Of a stretch of DNA of 21,164 nt, positions 6,915-13,989 are shown in pieces. The stretch covers positions 1 through 21,164 of the forward strand of contig CAZUMH010000059.1 of NCBI GenBank assembly GCA_964621645.1, read 5' to 3'. Source of the DNA: CAZUMH01 sp964621645 (lineage in GTDB: Bacteria > Zhuqueibacterota > QNDG01 > JAGLOF01). A program made the translations under genes and the position numbers. The number at the start of each line of letters is the position of its first letter. Position 1 is the first letter of the stretch. The notes below the pieces were generated by a model. That model had not been told where the DNA came from. It saw nothing but the letters and a program-made list of their open reading frames with translations, and did no database searches.

Positions 6915-7297
6915 ATACAATAATATCTAATGTTGTGCAGTCTATCTCTGATACCAGCGCCCCAAGCGTATCATCCTGAGACAATCGTCCGCTATGATAC
7001 ACCGTATGAGTTGCAGACTGAAATAAATACTGTGAATATGAAACATCGCCTCCCCTCCATCTGCCAGAATCAGTTGGTAAATGCAGTCAATCTCTTGATG
7101 AGCATTACAAGGTGATGCCTTCATTAATTATTGTTTTTATTTTCTTTATTGATATTACTTGCCAGGTATTTTCCAAAACCGACTATACAATCCCCTCGTT
7201 CCCTATCAATGGTATTATCGTTCTCCTCATCTGGCACATGATTTGCAATCATCCAATGACAAATAAGTAAATAATCCAAGAGATTCCCCCTAAGGCG
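6915..7297. other. Gene-poor spacer
   Basis: This A+T-rich stretch holds no supported gene. Two short frames cross it on the plus strand. One is 61 codons at 6930-7115, without a ribosome-binding site. The other is 51 codons at 7115-7270, with a hydrophobic N-terminus and an AAGGTG directly before its ATG. Neither has a recognisable product. A strong hairpin follows at 7298. Confidence 0.5.
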
Positions 7298-7346
7298 CCC
7301 CCGATGGGATATATGACTATGTCATGAAAACCTGTCGGGGGTTTTT
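7298..7346 (+). terminator. Hairpin with T-tract (terminator, possibly of a small RNA)
   Basis: CCCCCGATGGG (7298-7308) pairs along all 11 positions (two G-T) with CCTGTCGGGGG (7331-7341) and runs into TTTTT (7342-7346). The 22-base loop contains a second hairpin, ATGAC/GTCAT around TAT. It is ~380 bp past the nearest recognised gene, so it may end a long operon tail or a small transcript from the spacer. Confidence 0.7.
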
Positions 7347-7381
7347 AATTATAAGGACAGACAATAAATAGTAATTCTTTC

Positions 7382-7410
7382 TTGATTTATATTAACAATT
7401 TAATTATCTT
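7382..7410 (+). promoter_or_regulatory. Possible sigma-70-type promoter of the OmpA-family gene
   Basis: TTGATT (7382-7387) and TATCTT (7405-7410) are 17 bp apart, each matching 4 of 6 consensus bases, and lie 35 bp before the start codon at 7445. Confidence 0.35.
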
Positions 7411-7444
7411 CAACCAATTGCATGCTGACCGTATGGAGGTTGCC

Positions 7445-8860
7445 ATGAAGGTTCATCGAATCATTCTATTTCTCTGTTTCTCAACTATCCTTCTAAATCG
7501 TCCCGCAATATCGCAAATTGAAAACGGCCAGGTCGGCCTCTCCCTGCGAGGCGGCATGGTAAAATTGGTAGGCGGAAGTTCAGATGGATCAGTAGTGAAC
7601 TACATGAGCGGCCTGGCCCTCCGTTATTCCTTTAGCGAACGCCTTAGCGGTTCTCTCGAAGCAAATCTGGGATGGGTTCGCCCCAGGGACCCTGACTCCT
7701 ATTTTAAGACGCTAGCGAACGCCCCCTATCGCACCTACCTTTTTCCTGTTCATTTAATGCTGCAAGTGTACCCGTTGACTGATAGGAAATTCAGTCCTTT
7801 CCTGGGATTCGGTCTGGGCTTGATCCGCTGGAACCTGCGTGACGTCAGCGGAGATGATACCTGGTTTCCAGTGCCCGAATCGGGTACCTCGCTGTCAGGA
7901 GTACAGATTAATGCTACGGTGCTCGCCTCTTTGGGAGGTGTGTTATTTCTTACGGATCAAATCGCTCTGGAAATGGAAATGCTCTACGGCCATCTCCTGG
8001 ATCAGGATCTTGATAATATCGGAACGGGAGACGCGAATTCAGGAATGCTTAATTTAAGGCTGGGCCTGACCTTTTATTTCAATGCCAATAAAGATACGGA
8101 TGGCGATGGCATTCTTGATAAAAACGACGGCGACCCCAAGCATCCCGAAGATATAGACGGTTTCCAGGATGATGACGGCATCCCCGATCTTGATAATGAC
8201 TCCGACGGCATCCCCGATCAGCTCGATATGGCCCCCAACCTTCCGGAGGACATGGATGGCTTCCAGGATGAAGACGGCGCTCCTGATCTGGACAATGACC
8301 AGGACGGCATTCCCGATTCTTTAGATCTGGCTCCAAATGAAGCTGAAGATATCGACGGATTCCAGGATGAAGACGGCGCTCCTGATCTGGACAATGACGG
8401 GGACGGCATCCCGGATATAAAAGACAAAGCCCCGAACCAGCCGGAGACGTTCAACGGCTATCAGGATGATGACGGCGTGCCGGACGAGAAACCCGTGGCT
8501 CCGATTTTAGAGGAAGGACAAAGCATCGTTCTTGAGGGTGTTACCTTCCAGCTCGGAAAATATGAGCTCACCGAAAACGCCAAGACAATCCTGCGAAATG
8601 TCGGCGAATCTCTTAAGGCAAATCCGGATGTCTATCTGGAGATCAGAGGATTCACGGATAATACCGGCAGCGCTGAAACCAATCTCCGCATTTCCCAGCG
8701 CCGGGCCGACGCAGTGAGGGACTTCCTCATTGATATCGGTATCGAGGCGGTCCGTCTCAAATCGGTTGGATATGGGGAAGCCGATCCCATTGCTTCCAAC
8801 AGCACCAAGGAAGGACGCGCTAAAAACCGCAGAATAGAATTCATCAGATTGGAACGGTGA
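7445..8860 (+). CDS. OmpA-family outer-membrane protein with thrombospondin type-3-like repeats
   Basis: This 471-residue protein should tether the outer membrane to peptidoglycan. A signal peptide (MKVHRIILFLCFSTILLNRP, cleaved near AISQ) precedes an eight-stranded beta-barrel-like region (about 30-215, ending NLRLGLTFYF). About residues 218-347 are Asp-rich calcium-binding-type repeats (DTDGDGI, then four FQDxDGxPD units). The C-terminal OmpA domain (about 356-471) has LEIRGFTDNTG and NLRISQRRADAVRDFL, with conserved peptidoglycan-contact Asp and Arg residues. ATG 7445 was chosen because TGGAGG precedes it and the signal peptide begins there; an in-frame TTG at 7382 would bury the signal peptide. 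It stands alone after the 7298 hairpin. Confidence 0.93.
   Translation: MKVHRIILFLCFSTILLNRPAISQIENGQVGLSLRGGMVKLVGGSSDGSVVNYMSGLALRYSFSERLSGSLEANLGWVRPRDPDSYFKTLANAPYRTYLFPVHLMLQVYPLTDRKFSPFLGFGLGLIRWNLRDVSGDDTWFPVPESGTSLSGVQINATVLASLGGVLFLTDQIALEMEMLYGHLLDQDLDNIGTGDANSGMLNLRLGLTFYFNANKDTDGDGILDKNDGDPKHPEDIDGFQDDDGIPDLDNDSDGIPDQLDMAPNLPEDMDGFQDEDGAPDLDNDQDGIPDSLDLAPNEAEDIDGFQDEDGAPDLDNDGDGIPDIKDKAPNQPETFNGYQDDDGVPDEKPVAPILEEGQSIVLEGVTFQLGKYELTENAKTILRNVGESLKANPDVYLEIRGFTDNTGSAETNLRISQRRADAVRDFLIDIGIEAVRLKSVGYGEADPIASNSTKEGRAKNRRIEFIRLER
8162..8488 (+). repeat. 99-bp tandem repeats in the OmpA-family gene
   Basis: Units start at 8162, 8261, 8360 and 8459, an exact 99-bp (33-codon) period; the last is partial. 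Units two and three share an identical 39-bp block (8261-8299 and 8360-8398). Each encodes an Asp-rich FQDxDGxPD...DNDxDGIPD segment. Confidence 0.9.
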
Positions 8861-8876
8861 ATCCCTGTGTAACGGA

Positions 8877-8905
8877 GAAGCCTCGCTGTGTGACTGCGGG
8901 GCTTC
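8877..8905 (+). terminator. Hairpin after the OmpA-family gene
   Basis: GAAGCCTCGC (8877-8886) and GCGGGGCTTC (8896-8905) pair over 10 bp with one G-T pair, 16 bp past the stop codon. There is no T-tract, so it may be a weak or factor-assisted terminator or a transcript-stabilising stem. Confidence 0.5.
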
Positions 8906-8947
8906 GTCCATCGCGACGACGGATACAGAAAACGGCAAAGGTAAATT

Positions 8948-9775
8948 ATGTTGTTTAAGAAAACAGGATTTCCGGCTTTTATCATCTGTATTCTCCCTCT
9001 GGTAAACCTCTTCCCCCAGACCGAACCGAGCAGCAGAGAAATGAATTTACTCTGCTGGCAGGAATTCAGAGAACTTGTCCCCGGGAAGATCAATACTGTT
9101 CTTCTTCCGATTGGATCGTTGGAGCCCCACGGAGTAATACCAAACGGCACCGATAATCTCGCTCCTGCTATCATGGCAAAGGCTATCGCAGAACGGATAA
9201 ACAGTCTCATCGCTCCGGGATTGAACTATGGGATAACTCCATCGATGGCCGCATATCCGGGAGCCGTCAGCATTTCCAGTGAAAGCTTCATACCCTTTGC
9301 TCAGAATATTTTGGAAGGACTTGCTGACAACGGATATTTAAACATAATAATTCTCAATGGCCACGGCGGCAACACCGCTGCCTTGAAAAGCATCATCCCG
9401 GCGGTTTCCCAGAAGAAACGGGTACGTATTCTTCTCATAAATTGGTGGAGTCTGACTCTTGACATCACCAAGGAAGTATTCGGAGAAAACGGCGGCCACG
9501 CCGCCAACAACGAAACTGCTTATATACAGGCGGTCTATCCTGAGCTGATCCATCGGGAAAGATATAAGGCCGACATGGCTATGCCCACTTCAGACAGCTG
9601 GGCGGCTGTTCCTGTTCCATATACCATAAGCCTGTATGAAGCAGACCAAGGATTACCCACCTTCGATGCCAAACAAGCGAAAACTTTTTACCTTAAAGTC
9701 AATCAAAAGATAACGGAATTCATTCTTCGGATTATTGCATCCTGGGATAAAGCGGGTCTCTATCTGGATAAGTAG
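8948..9775 (+). CDS. Exported creatininase-family amidohydrolase
   Basis: This 275-residue metal-dependent amidohydrolase belongs to the creatininase/MftE fold family, which cleaves cyclic or linear amide bonds. Metal-ligand motifs are visible: LPIGSLEPHG (Glu59, His61), TDN (Asp69), NGHGGN (His139) and GGHAANNET (Glu189). The spacing fits the two-metal site. Unlike most family members it begins with a hydrophobic, signal-like segment (GFPAFIICILPLVNLFPQ, about 7-24), which suggests a periplasmic or membrane-tethered enzyme. AAAGG lies 7 bases before ATG 8948. The substrate cannot be predicted, and no mycofactocin or creatine-pathway genes are adjacent. Confidence 0.88.
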   Translation: MLFKKTGFPAFIICILPLVNLFPQTEPSSREMNLLCWQEFRELVPGKINTVLLPIGSLEPHGVIPNGTDNLAPAIMAKAIAERINSLIAPGLNYGITPSMAAYPGAVSISSESFIPFAQNILEGLADNGYLNIIILNGHGGNTAALKSIIPAVSQKKRVRILLINWWSLTLDITKEVFGENGGHAANNETAYIQAVYPELIHRERYKADMAMPTSDSWAAVPVPYTISLYEADQGLPTFDAKQAKTFYLKVNQKITEFILRIIASWDKAGLYLDK

Positions 9776-9839
9776 ATTCTTGCTGCAACGTTATTTTCTT
9801 TCCATAATTTTCCAGCCATATTTTTTAATTTAAAAAGTC

Positions 9840-9868
9840 TTGACAATGTTTGTTTTGTTTGTTATATT
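9840..9868 (+). promoter_or_regulatory. Strong sigma-70-type promoter of the oxidative-stress operon
   Basis: TTGACA (9840-9845, full consensus) and TATATT (9863-9868, 5 of 6) are separated by 17 bp, 28 bp before the perR start. The -10 lies inside the palindrome at 9859-9875. Confidence 0.8.
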
Positions 9869-9875
9869 ATAACAA
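9859..9875. promoter_or_regulatory. 17-bp palindrome, candidate PerR/Fur operator
   Basis: TTGTTATATTATAACAA is a perfect 8-1-8 inverted repeat covering the promoter -10. Per boxes of the Bacillus type are A+T-rich 7-1-7 palindromes of similar sequence (TTATAAT-N-ATTATAA). Binding here would block polymerase, giving autoregulation by the gene just downstream. Confidence 0.65.
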
Positions 9876-9896
9876 TTACAAACTTGGATTAACAAC

Positions 9897-10328
9897 ATGA
9901 CAAAACAAAAGACAGATTATAAGGAACTCCTGAGACAGCATGGGGTACCCCCTTCCGTGCAAAGAATCAGAATTATTGAATTTCTGGATAACCATCGTAC
10001 TCATCCGACTGTTGATCAGATTTATACATATTTGAAGGATGACATCCCAACGCTATCTAAGACAACAGTTTATAACACATTGAAAAGATTGGCTGACAAG
10101 GGCCTGGTTTTAGAGCTGAACCTTTTTGAAAAAGAAGTCCGGTACGAATTCAACATCAATCCACATATACATTTTAAATGCGTCAAATGCGGAAGAATTT
10201 ATGATCTGAATGGATCTTTTTCTCCTTATAACGATAAAACACTGGAAGGACACCAGATAACTGAACATCACATAAATTTGAAAGGTATCTGTCGGAACTG
10301 TCTTGAAAAGGAAAGAGTAAATGCCTGA
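9897..10328 (+). CDS. perR: Fur-family peroxide-responsive repressor, PerR type
   Basis: This 143-residue cytosolic dimeric repressor has an N-terminal winged helix (about 9-80, with PSVQRIRIIEFL, HPTVDQIYTYL and LSKTTVYNTLKRL). The C-terminal metal domain has both structural zinc pairs, Cys95-x2-Cys98 and Cys132-x2-Cys135. Regulatory metal ligands align with Bacillus PerR at an offset of one: His36, Glu84 (Asp in Bacillus), His90, His92 and Asp103. Asp rather than Glu at the last position is the known signature of peroxide-sensitive PerR as opposed to iron-sensing Fur. It is the first gene of a nine-gene operon of oxygen-defence enzymes, directly behind a promoter/palindrome, and overlaps fpg by 8 bp. 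PerR is favoured over Fur by ligands and context. Confidence 0.88.
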   Translation: MTKQKTDYKELLRQHGVPPSVQRIRIIEFLDNHRTHPTVDQIYTYLKDDIPTLSKTTVYNTLKRLADKGLVLELNLFEKEVRYEFNINPHIHFKCVKCGRIYDLNGSFSPYNDKTLEGHQITEHHINLKGICRNCLEKERVNA

Positions 10329-11112
10329 ATTACCTGAAGTCAACACCATTGTTAAACAACTCCATGAAACAATTCTCGCTAAAACCGTTACAGATATACA
10401 AGAAATGCGTCCCGGAACGGTACGCAGATTAGCCAATGTACATCGAATAGGGAAAATCATATCTGTAGGACGCCGAGGCAAGTTTATCATAATTCAGACC
10501 GATAAGGCTATTCAGCTTACCATTCACCTGCGAATGACTGGAAAGCTCATCTATGATACGGGTGGAAACATTACCTCTCATTGCAGGGCGAATATATTTT
10601 TTAAAGACGGCACCACTCTGCTGTTCAACGATGTCCGCACTTTTGGTTCCATCACCCTTCACAGGATCGAACAAAAACTGCCGGAGCTCGCGGTACTGGG
10701 AGTGGAACCTCTTTCTTCTGATTTTGATCATGAATTCTTACTGGAAGCCTGTCGTAAAAGCAGCCGGCCTATAAAAAATCTTCTTCTCGACCAAAGAATC
10801 GTTGCGGGACTTGGGAATATATACGTTAGCGAGATACTACATCGCTCTGGTATCCTGCCGGCGAGAGCCTCATCATCGATCTCATCTATAGAAGCGAATA
10901 AACTGGTACTCCGGACAAAACAAGTGCTTTCTGAAGCGATAAAGAAAAACGGCACCTCAATTTCAGATTATCGCAGAATAGACGGTAAAACCGGAGAGTA
11001 TCAGAACTTTCTTCGGGTGTATGGAAAAGACAAGTGCCGCTGCGGCGCTCAGATAGATAAAATAAAACTGGCCGGGCGTTCATCCTATTACTGCCCTGAT
11101 TGTCAGCATTAA
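10321..11112 (+). CDS. mutM: Formamidopyrimidine-DNA glycosylase (8-oxoguanine repair)
   Basis: This 263-residue base-excision enzyme removes 8-oxoguanine and formamidopyrimidines and nicks the DNA. The N-terminus is the canonical MPELPEV; after Met removal Pro is the Schiff-base nucleophile and the next Glu is catalytic. Lys54 (GRRGKF) is the conserved DNA-contacting lysine. The helix-two-turns-helix has LLLDQRIVAGLGNIYVSEIL. The C-terminal zinc finger is complete (Cys239, Cys241, Cys258, Cys261), with Arg253 in the loop that fills the lesion gap. Length is normal. Translation is coupled to perR by an 8-bp overlap, so DNA repair is tied directly to peroxide sensing. Confidence 0.96.
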   Translation: MPELPEVNTIVKQLHETILAKTVTDIQEMRPGTVRRLANVHRIGKIISVGRRGKFIIIQTDKAIQLTIHLRMTGKLIYDTGGNITSHCRANIFFKDGTTLLFNDVRTFGSITLHRIEQKLPELAVLGVEPLSSDFDHEFLLEACRKSSRPIKNLLLDQRIVAGLGNIYVSEILHRSGILPARASSSISSIEANKLVLRTKQVLSEAIKKNGTSISDYRRIDGKTGEYQNFLRVYGKDKCRCGAQIDKIKLAGRSSYYCPDCQH

Positions 11113-11129
11113 GGAAAACTGGAGGAGAT

Positions 11130-12293
11130 ATGCGTCCGCTGGAGCTGAGAAAAGACATTTACTGGGTCGGAGGGATCGACTGGAATCTGCGAAACTTTCA
11201 TGGCTACATCACTCAACGAGGTTCATCCTACAACAGCTATCTGATCGTTGATGACAAAATAACTCTTATCGACAATGTCAAAGTATATTTGTTTGAAGAA
11301 CAGCTTTCCCGCATCTCCGAGATCATCGATCCCGCCAAGATTGATTATATAATACAAAACCATATCGAGATGGATCACTCAGGTTCTCTGCCGCTGATTC
11401 AAAAGCACTGTCCTGATGCGACGATCCTGGCCACACCAAAAGGTGTCGAAGGGATTAATCGGCACTTTCCGGGTGAGCGAAAATTGCAAGCGGTTGCTAC
11501 CGGCGAGGACTTGAACCTGGGAAAGCGCACCATTACTTTCGTTCCGACGCCGATGATCCATTGGCCGGATAACATGGTCAGCTACTGTCCCCAGGAAAAA
11601 ATCCTCTTCTCCAATGATGCTTTCGGTCAGCACATTGCCTCCTCAGAGCGCTTTGATGACGAAGATGCTTCGAATATCATCATGCGGGAAGCGGAAAGAT
11701 ACTATGCTAATATCGTCCTTCCCTACAGCGCTCAGGTGCAAAAAGCCCTGGCAGCCGTGAGTAATCTGGATATCGATCTGATCTGTCCCAGCCACGGTCT
11801 CATCTGGCGTTCTCATATTAAAGACATTTTCAGGGAATATGGAAAGTGGTCTTCAAACCAGGTGGAAGACCGGGCTCTGATCATCTATGATACGATGTGG
11901 GGATCCACCGAAAAGATGGCCCGGGCCATCCAGGAAGGATTCGAACAGAAGGGAAAACATACCAGGTTACTCAGTCTCCAGGCAAACCACATTTCAGACA
12001 TCATGACTGAAGTGCTTACCGCCAAGTATCTCTGCATCGGAAGCCCCACGCTGAATAACAATATTCTTCCCACTGTCGCAGCTTTTCTGGCCTATCTGAA
12101 AGGACTGGCACCAAAGAATAGAACGGCCCTGGCCTTTGGTTCTTACGGATGGAGCGGACAGAGTGTGGGCATAGTGGAACAGCAGTTGCGTGAATGCGGC
12201 TTTACCATACTGGACAATATACGGACGCAGTATATCCCTGATAAAAAAGAGCTCTCTGAGATAACTGCCAGACTGGCGGAACAGATTAGTTAG
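11130..12293 (+). CDS. Flavodiiron protein (FprA-type O2/NO reductase)
   Basis: This 387-residue cytosolic enzyme reduces O2 to water (or NO to N2O) with electrons from rubredoxin. The N-terminal metallo-beta-lactamase-like domain holds the di-iron ligands His78, Glu80, Asp82, His83 (NHIEMDHSG), His144 (MIHWPDNM), Asp163 (FSNDAFGQH) and His222 (CPSHG). The flavodoxin domain starts near 247 (DRALIIYDTMWGSTEKMA, the FMN phosphate loop) and ends with LAFGSYGWSG. ATG 11130 was chosen because GGAGGAG lies just before it; an in-frame ATG at 11100 is inside mutM and lacks a site. The cognate rubredoxin is the last gene of the operon. Confidence 0.96.
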   Translation: MRPLELRKDIYWVGGIDWNLRNFHGYITQRGSSYNSYLIVDDKITLIDNVKVYLFEEQLSRISEIIDPAKIDYIIQNHIEMDHSGSLPLIQKHCPDATILATPKGVEGINRHFPGERKLQAVATGEDLNLGKRTITFVPTPMIHWPDNMVSYCPQEKILFSNDAFGQHIASSERFDDEDASNIIMREAERYYANIVLPYSAQVQKALAAVSNLDIDLICPSHGLIWRSHIKDIFREYGKWSSNQVEDRALIIYDTMWGSTEKMARAIQEGFEQKGKHTRLLSLQANHISDIMTEVLTAKYLCIGSPTLNNNILPTVAAFLAYLKGLAPKNRTALAFGSYGWSGQSVGIVEQQLRECGFTILDNIRTQYIPDKKELSEITARLAEQIS

Positions 12294-12302
12294 GAGATAA
12301 TG

Positions 12303-12803
12303 ATGGCTACTATCACACTTAAAGGAAAGGATATCCACACCAGTGGTGACCTGCCGAAAACAGGCACTCCGGCCCCGGATTTCACCCTCACAAAAACTGA
12401 TCTCACCGATGTATCGCTCAAGGACTACAAGGGCAGCAGAATAGTCCTGAACATTTTTCCCAGTATCGATACGTCTGTCTGCTCTAATTCAGTGAGAAAA
12501 TTCAATGCCGAAGCCTCATCCCTTGAGAACACGGTGATCCTCTGTATTTCCCGCGATCTGCCCTACGCACATAAACGTTTCTGCGGTGCAGAAGGACTTG
12601 ATAAGGTTATTTCGTTAAGTGAATTGAGGGACGATTCCTTCTCACGTGCCTACGGCGTCCGCATTACAGACGGCCCCATGGCCGGTCTTTTGGCCCGGGC
12701 CGTAGTGGTCATCGATGAAAACGGGAATATCATATACACTCAGCAAGTTCCCGATATTGGCATGGAACCGGATTATGAATCAGCACTGAAAATGATAAGA
12801 TAA
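12303..12803 (+). CDS. tpx: Thiol peroxidase (Tpx-type peroxiredoxin)
   Basis: This 166-residue atypical 2-Cys peroxiredoxin reduces H2O2 and alkyl hydroperoxides. The active-site block NIFPSIDTSVCSNSVRKFN carries peroxidatic Cys60. The resolving Cys94 is in YAHKRFCGAEGL, the 34-residue spacing typical of Tpx. AGGAG (12292-12296) overlaps the previous stop and lies 6 bases before ATG 12303, better than the 3 bases to the adjacent ATG at 12300. Tpx normally uses thioredoxin; none is encoded nearby. Confidence 0.95.
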   Translation: MATITLKGKDIHTSGDLPKTGTPAPDFTLTKTDLTDVSLKDYKGSRIVLNIFPSIDTSVCSNSVRKFNAEASSLENTVILCISRDLPYAHKRFCGAEGLDKVISLSELRDDSFSRAYGVRITDGPMAGLLARAVVVIDENGNIIYTQQVPDIGMEPDYESALKMIR

Positions 12804-12825
12804 CAGTATACAGGAGGAACATCCT

Positions 12826-13338
12826 ATGATTTCACCGAAATTGACAGAAGCCCTCAACGAACAGATTAATAAAGAACTGTACTCAGAGTATCTCTACCTT
12901 TCCATGGCCGCCTATTTTGCCAGTGAAGGCCTGGATGGCTTCGCCAATTTTTTCGAGGTACAGGTACAGGAAGAACGCTTCCATGCCATGAAAATGTATC
13001 GTTTTATTAACGAGCGTGGGGGCCGGGTCATCTTGAAGCAGATCGATGCACCCCAGACGGAGTTCTCCTCTCCCATCACGATATTCGAGAAAGCGTATGA
13101 ACATGAACAGTACGTGACCAGTCTTATCAACAAGCTTATGGATCTCGCAATCAAGGAAAACGATCACGCGGCCCAGAGCTTCCTTAGCTGGTTCGTTGAC
13201 GAGCAGGTGGAAGAAGAGAACTCCATGGAAACCATCCTAAGAAAATTAAAACTCATCGGTAAAGAGGGCCAGGGCCTGCTTATGCTGGACAGTCAGCTGG
13301 CCGTCAGAGTATTTAATCCTCCCGTATCGGAGGGATAA
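12826..13338 (+). CDS. ftnA: Ferritin (iron storage, FtnA-type)
   Basis: This 170-residue four-helix-bundle protein forms the 24-subunit iron-storage shell. All ferroxidase residues of the FtnA type are present at the standard positions: Glu17, Glu50, His53, Glu94, Gln127 and Glu130. No haem-binding Met of bacterioferritin is apparent. AGGAGG lies 8 bases before ATG 12826. In this operon it would withdraw Fe2+ that otherwise drives hydroxyl-radical formation. Confidence 0.96.
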   Translation: MISPKLTEALNEQINKELYSEYLYLSMAAYFASEGLDGFANFFEVQVQEERFHAMKMYRFINERGGRVILKQIDAPQTEFSSPITIFEKAYEHEQYVTSLINKLMDLAIKENDHAAQSFLSWFVDEQVEEENSMETILRKLKLIGKEGQGLLMLDSQLAVRVFNPPVSEG

Positions 13339-13390
13339 AAACGGTGAGATTTATTCGACAGAAAGATCATATTAAAACAAGGAGAAAGTC

Positions 13391-13771
13391 ATGACAGCTC
13401 TGAGAGAAGTATACTACTGCCAGAAGTGCGGCAATGTGGCGGAAATCCTTAATGAAGGTGCCCCGGCCCTGAAATGCTGCGGTATCCCAATGACCAAGCT
13501 TGAAGCGAAGACAGAGGATGCCTCCCAGGAAAAGCACGTCCCCTATGTGGAAGAAAAAGACGGCGGCGTACTGGTCAAAGTCGGCCAGAACCAGGCTCAT
13601 CCGATGGAAGAAAAACACCACATTAAATTCATCGAAGTGCTTACCGACAAGAGGGTGTGCCGTTTTGAGCTGAATCCGGGCGACGCTCCCGAGGCCTGGC
13701 TCCCCATTAAGAAAGAAGACATTATGCAGGCGCGTGAATGGTGCAACGTGCACGGCCTCTGGAAAAGCTGA
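13391..13771 (+). CDS. dfx: Desulfoferrodoxin (superoxide reductase)
   Basis: This 126-residue two-iron enzyme reduces superoxide to H2O2 without producing O2. The N-terminal desulforedoxin-type FeCys4 centre is complete (Cys10, Cys13, Cys29, Cys30). The catalytic FeHis4Cys site is complete (His49, His70, His76, His121, Cys118), with Glu47 and Lys48 of the EKH motif in place. AAGGAG is 6 bases before ATG 13391. Its peroxide product would be passed to the rubrerythrin and Tpx of the same operon; rubredoxin is the usual electron donor. Confidence 0.97.
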   Translation: MTALREVYYCQKCGNVAEILNEGAPALKCCGIPMTKLEAKTEDASQEKHVPYVEEKDGGVLVKVGQNQAHPMEEKHHIKFIEVLTDKRVCRFELNPGDAPEAWLPIKKEDIMQAREWCNVHGLWKS

Positions 13772-13789
13772 CAGCTATGGAGGAAGATC

Positions 13790-13969
13790 ATGAGTGAACC
13801 GAAAGAAAAAATACTCGATGTGATGAAAAAAGCTGGCAAACCCCTCAAAGCGGGTGAGATCGCAGATATGGCCGGAATGGATAAAAATGTGGTTGATAAA
13901 GTGATGAATGAACTGAAAAAAGATAATGCCATTATCTCACCAAAGCGCTGCTACTGGCAACCCAGGTAA
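13790..13969 (+). CDS. 59-residue winged-helix-like protein in the stress operon
   Basis: This is a very small soluble protein. The pattern KILDVMKKAGKPLKAGEIADMAG, then DKNVVDKVMNELKKDNAIISPKRCYW, fits three helices and a short beta-wing, i.e. a minimal winged helix-turn-helix as found in MarR/ArsR-like proteins. Translation is well supported: GGAGGA lies 5 bases before ATG 13790, it is 18 bp after dfx, and 20 bp separate it from rubrerythrin. One Cys (Cys54, KRCYW) sits in the wing and could be redox-active. It could be a second DNA-binding regulator or a protein-interaction module; no experimental function is known to me. Confidence 0.8.
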   Translation: MSEPKEKILDVMKKAGKPLKAGEIADMAGMDKNVVDKVMNELKKDNAIISPKRCYWQPR

Positions 13970-13989
13970 AAGAAAGGAGGAAACAAAGA

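Noticed and set aside
6930..7115. 61-codon plus-strand frame after the secreted protein gene
   Set aside because: It has no ribosome-binding site, signal or recognisable motif, and the spacer shows no other coding sign.
7382..7444. In-frame TTG upstream extension of the OmpA-family gene
   Set aside because: It would put 21 residues before a good signal peptide and lacks a ribosome-binding site; it coincides with the candidate -35.
8079..8454. Minus-strand frames rich in Ser/Pro/Gly over the OmpA repeats
   Set aside because: They are antisense readings of the Asp-rich tandem repeat; periodicity alone keeps them open.
8162..8488. CRISPR-like regular repeats
   Set aside because: The 99-bp units are in-frame, nearly identical throughout and have no unique spacers; they encode protein repeats.
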